Assembly (NCBI GenBank): GCA_025766275.1
Contig: JAFKAC010000101.1
Span: forward strand, 124,001-188,000
From: Lactarius indigo
Lineage: Eukaryota > Basidiomycota > Agaricomycetes > Russulales > Russulaceae
DNA: 64,000 bases
Direction: 5' to 3'
Part shown: piece by piece, positions 63,575 to 64,000 of the stretch
Numbering within the stretch: position 1 is the first letter of the stretch
Layout of the letters: every line of letters starts with the position of its first letter
The notes under the pieces: generated by a model
Databases searched by the model: none
What the model saw: the letters and a program-made list of their open reading frames with translations, nothing else
Told to the model about the DNA's origin: nothing
Position numbers and translations under genes: made by a program

Positions 63575-64000
63575 TCAGATAGAGGAATGGGACATTGGCT
63601 GAGAAAGAGAGAAAGGAGGTGGCGGAGCGAACGAGCGGTTTATCATATCTGCACTCAGTCCCTTGGTTGTCCCGTGTCCCGTCCCGTGGTCGTGGTCCCT
63701 GTCCCCGTCTCATCGGCAACGCCCAACACTCCTCACTGACGTCATAGCATATATCTTCGACTTGAAACCCCCCGCTACACACGACCTTGCTCCCTTACAC
63801 CGCTCTAAACACCCGCCCCACACCTTCCCTCTTCTTCTTTCCCCGCCTACTGTATTCCCCCCAGGTCCTTTTCCCTCTTCGTTCTTCTGTTCTACCCTGC
63901 ACAACTGTAACCGCTCGCCTCACGCGGGCGCCTCCGAATATCGAATCGAATGGGCCTGGCCAGGCCCCAGACCAATCTCCCATCACTTTTTCTGCTCCAC
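63575..64000. promoter_or_regulatory. Upstream region of the CBM21 gene
   Basis: The 5' flank of the minus-strand gene extends to the window edge. It includes a GTCCCGTGTCCCGTCCCGTGG repeat-like stretch at about 63670-63705 and pyrimidine-rich DNA (plus strand) at 63815-63900. The open frames here overlap each other in different registers and look like chance. No distinct promoter element was identified. Confidence 0.4.

Noticed and set aside
1..64000. tRNA or rRNA genes
   Set aside because: I looked for the conserved TTCGA-type T-loop paired with an A box and found no convincing cloverleaf; a covariance-model search could still find one that I missed.

Overview
The window looks like nuclear DNA of a filamentous basidiomycete, most likely an agaricomycete and, from the gene families and element types, plausibly close to Rhizoctonia/Ceratobasidium. 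Reasons: many GT-AG introns of about 45-60 nt, chromodomain Ty3/gypsy retroelements, remnants resembling Tnp2-family DNA transposons, a hypothetical family with the 'LGxxGMSSDESD' motif seen in agaricomycetes, and ordinary fungal housekeeping genes at the right end. The species call is inference; the kingdom and class calls rest on the sequence.

Layout. (1) 1-12.5 kb is decayed, gene-poor DNA: two diverged inverted copies of an unrecognised gene family (about 0.76-1.6 kb + and 7.1-8.6 kb -), a WD40-repeat gene with an in-frame stop (4.6-6.0 kb -), and a scrap of a mitochondrial carrier gene (9.7 kb +). (2) 12.5-22.1 kb is one minus-strand hypothetical gene broken twice by LTR elements: a 717-bp solo LTR (13250-13966, duplication ATGTC) and a complete 7.1-kb Ty3/gypsy element (14780-21902, duplication TCGTC). 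Both lie inside open exons, and both exons read straight through once the insertion and one duplication copy are discounted. (3) 23.5-24.2 kb holds a small tail-anchored protein. (4) 25210-33016 is a second Ty3/gypsy element with 507-bp LTRs but no matching target duplication. (5) 33.0-46.7 kb is a repeat island of different base composition and very low CpG: a 33-bp hairpin-forming satellite, a Tnp2-like remnant interrupted by a 2.47-kb element with long terminal inverted repeats, several minisatellites, and a wrecked relative of the second Ty3 element carrying a nested solo LTR and an inverted LTR. (6) 46.7-64 kb is normal gene-dense DNA: a secreted CPL1-like cysteine-rich protein, two or three hypothetical genes, a ucp12/DHX29-DHX57-type DExH helicase, the spliceosomal helicase Prp22, and a CBM21-domain PP1 regulatory subunit.

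Functional themes. The two RNA helicases are transcribed divergently from a 92-bp shared promoter. The Ty3 elements share an unusual domain downstream of the integrase chromodomain. Stops inside the elements, and all differences between paired LTRs, are transitions, as expected if the repeats have been cytosine-methylated and deaminated (or hit by an RIP-like process). Exon coordinates for split genes come from reading splice sites by eye; outer ends of hypothetical genes are uncertain.
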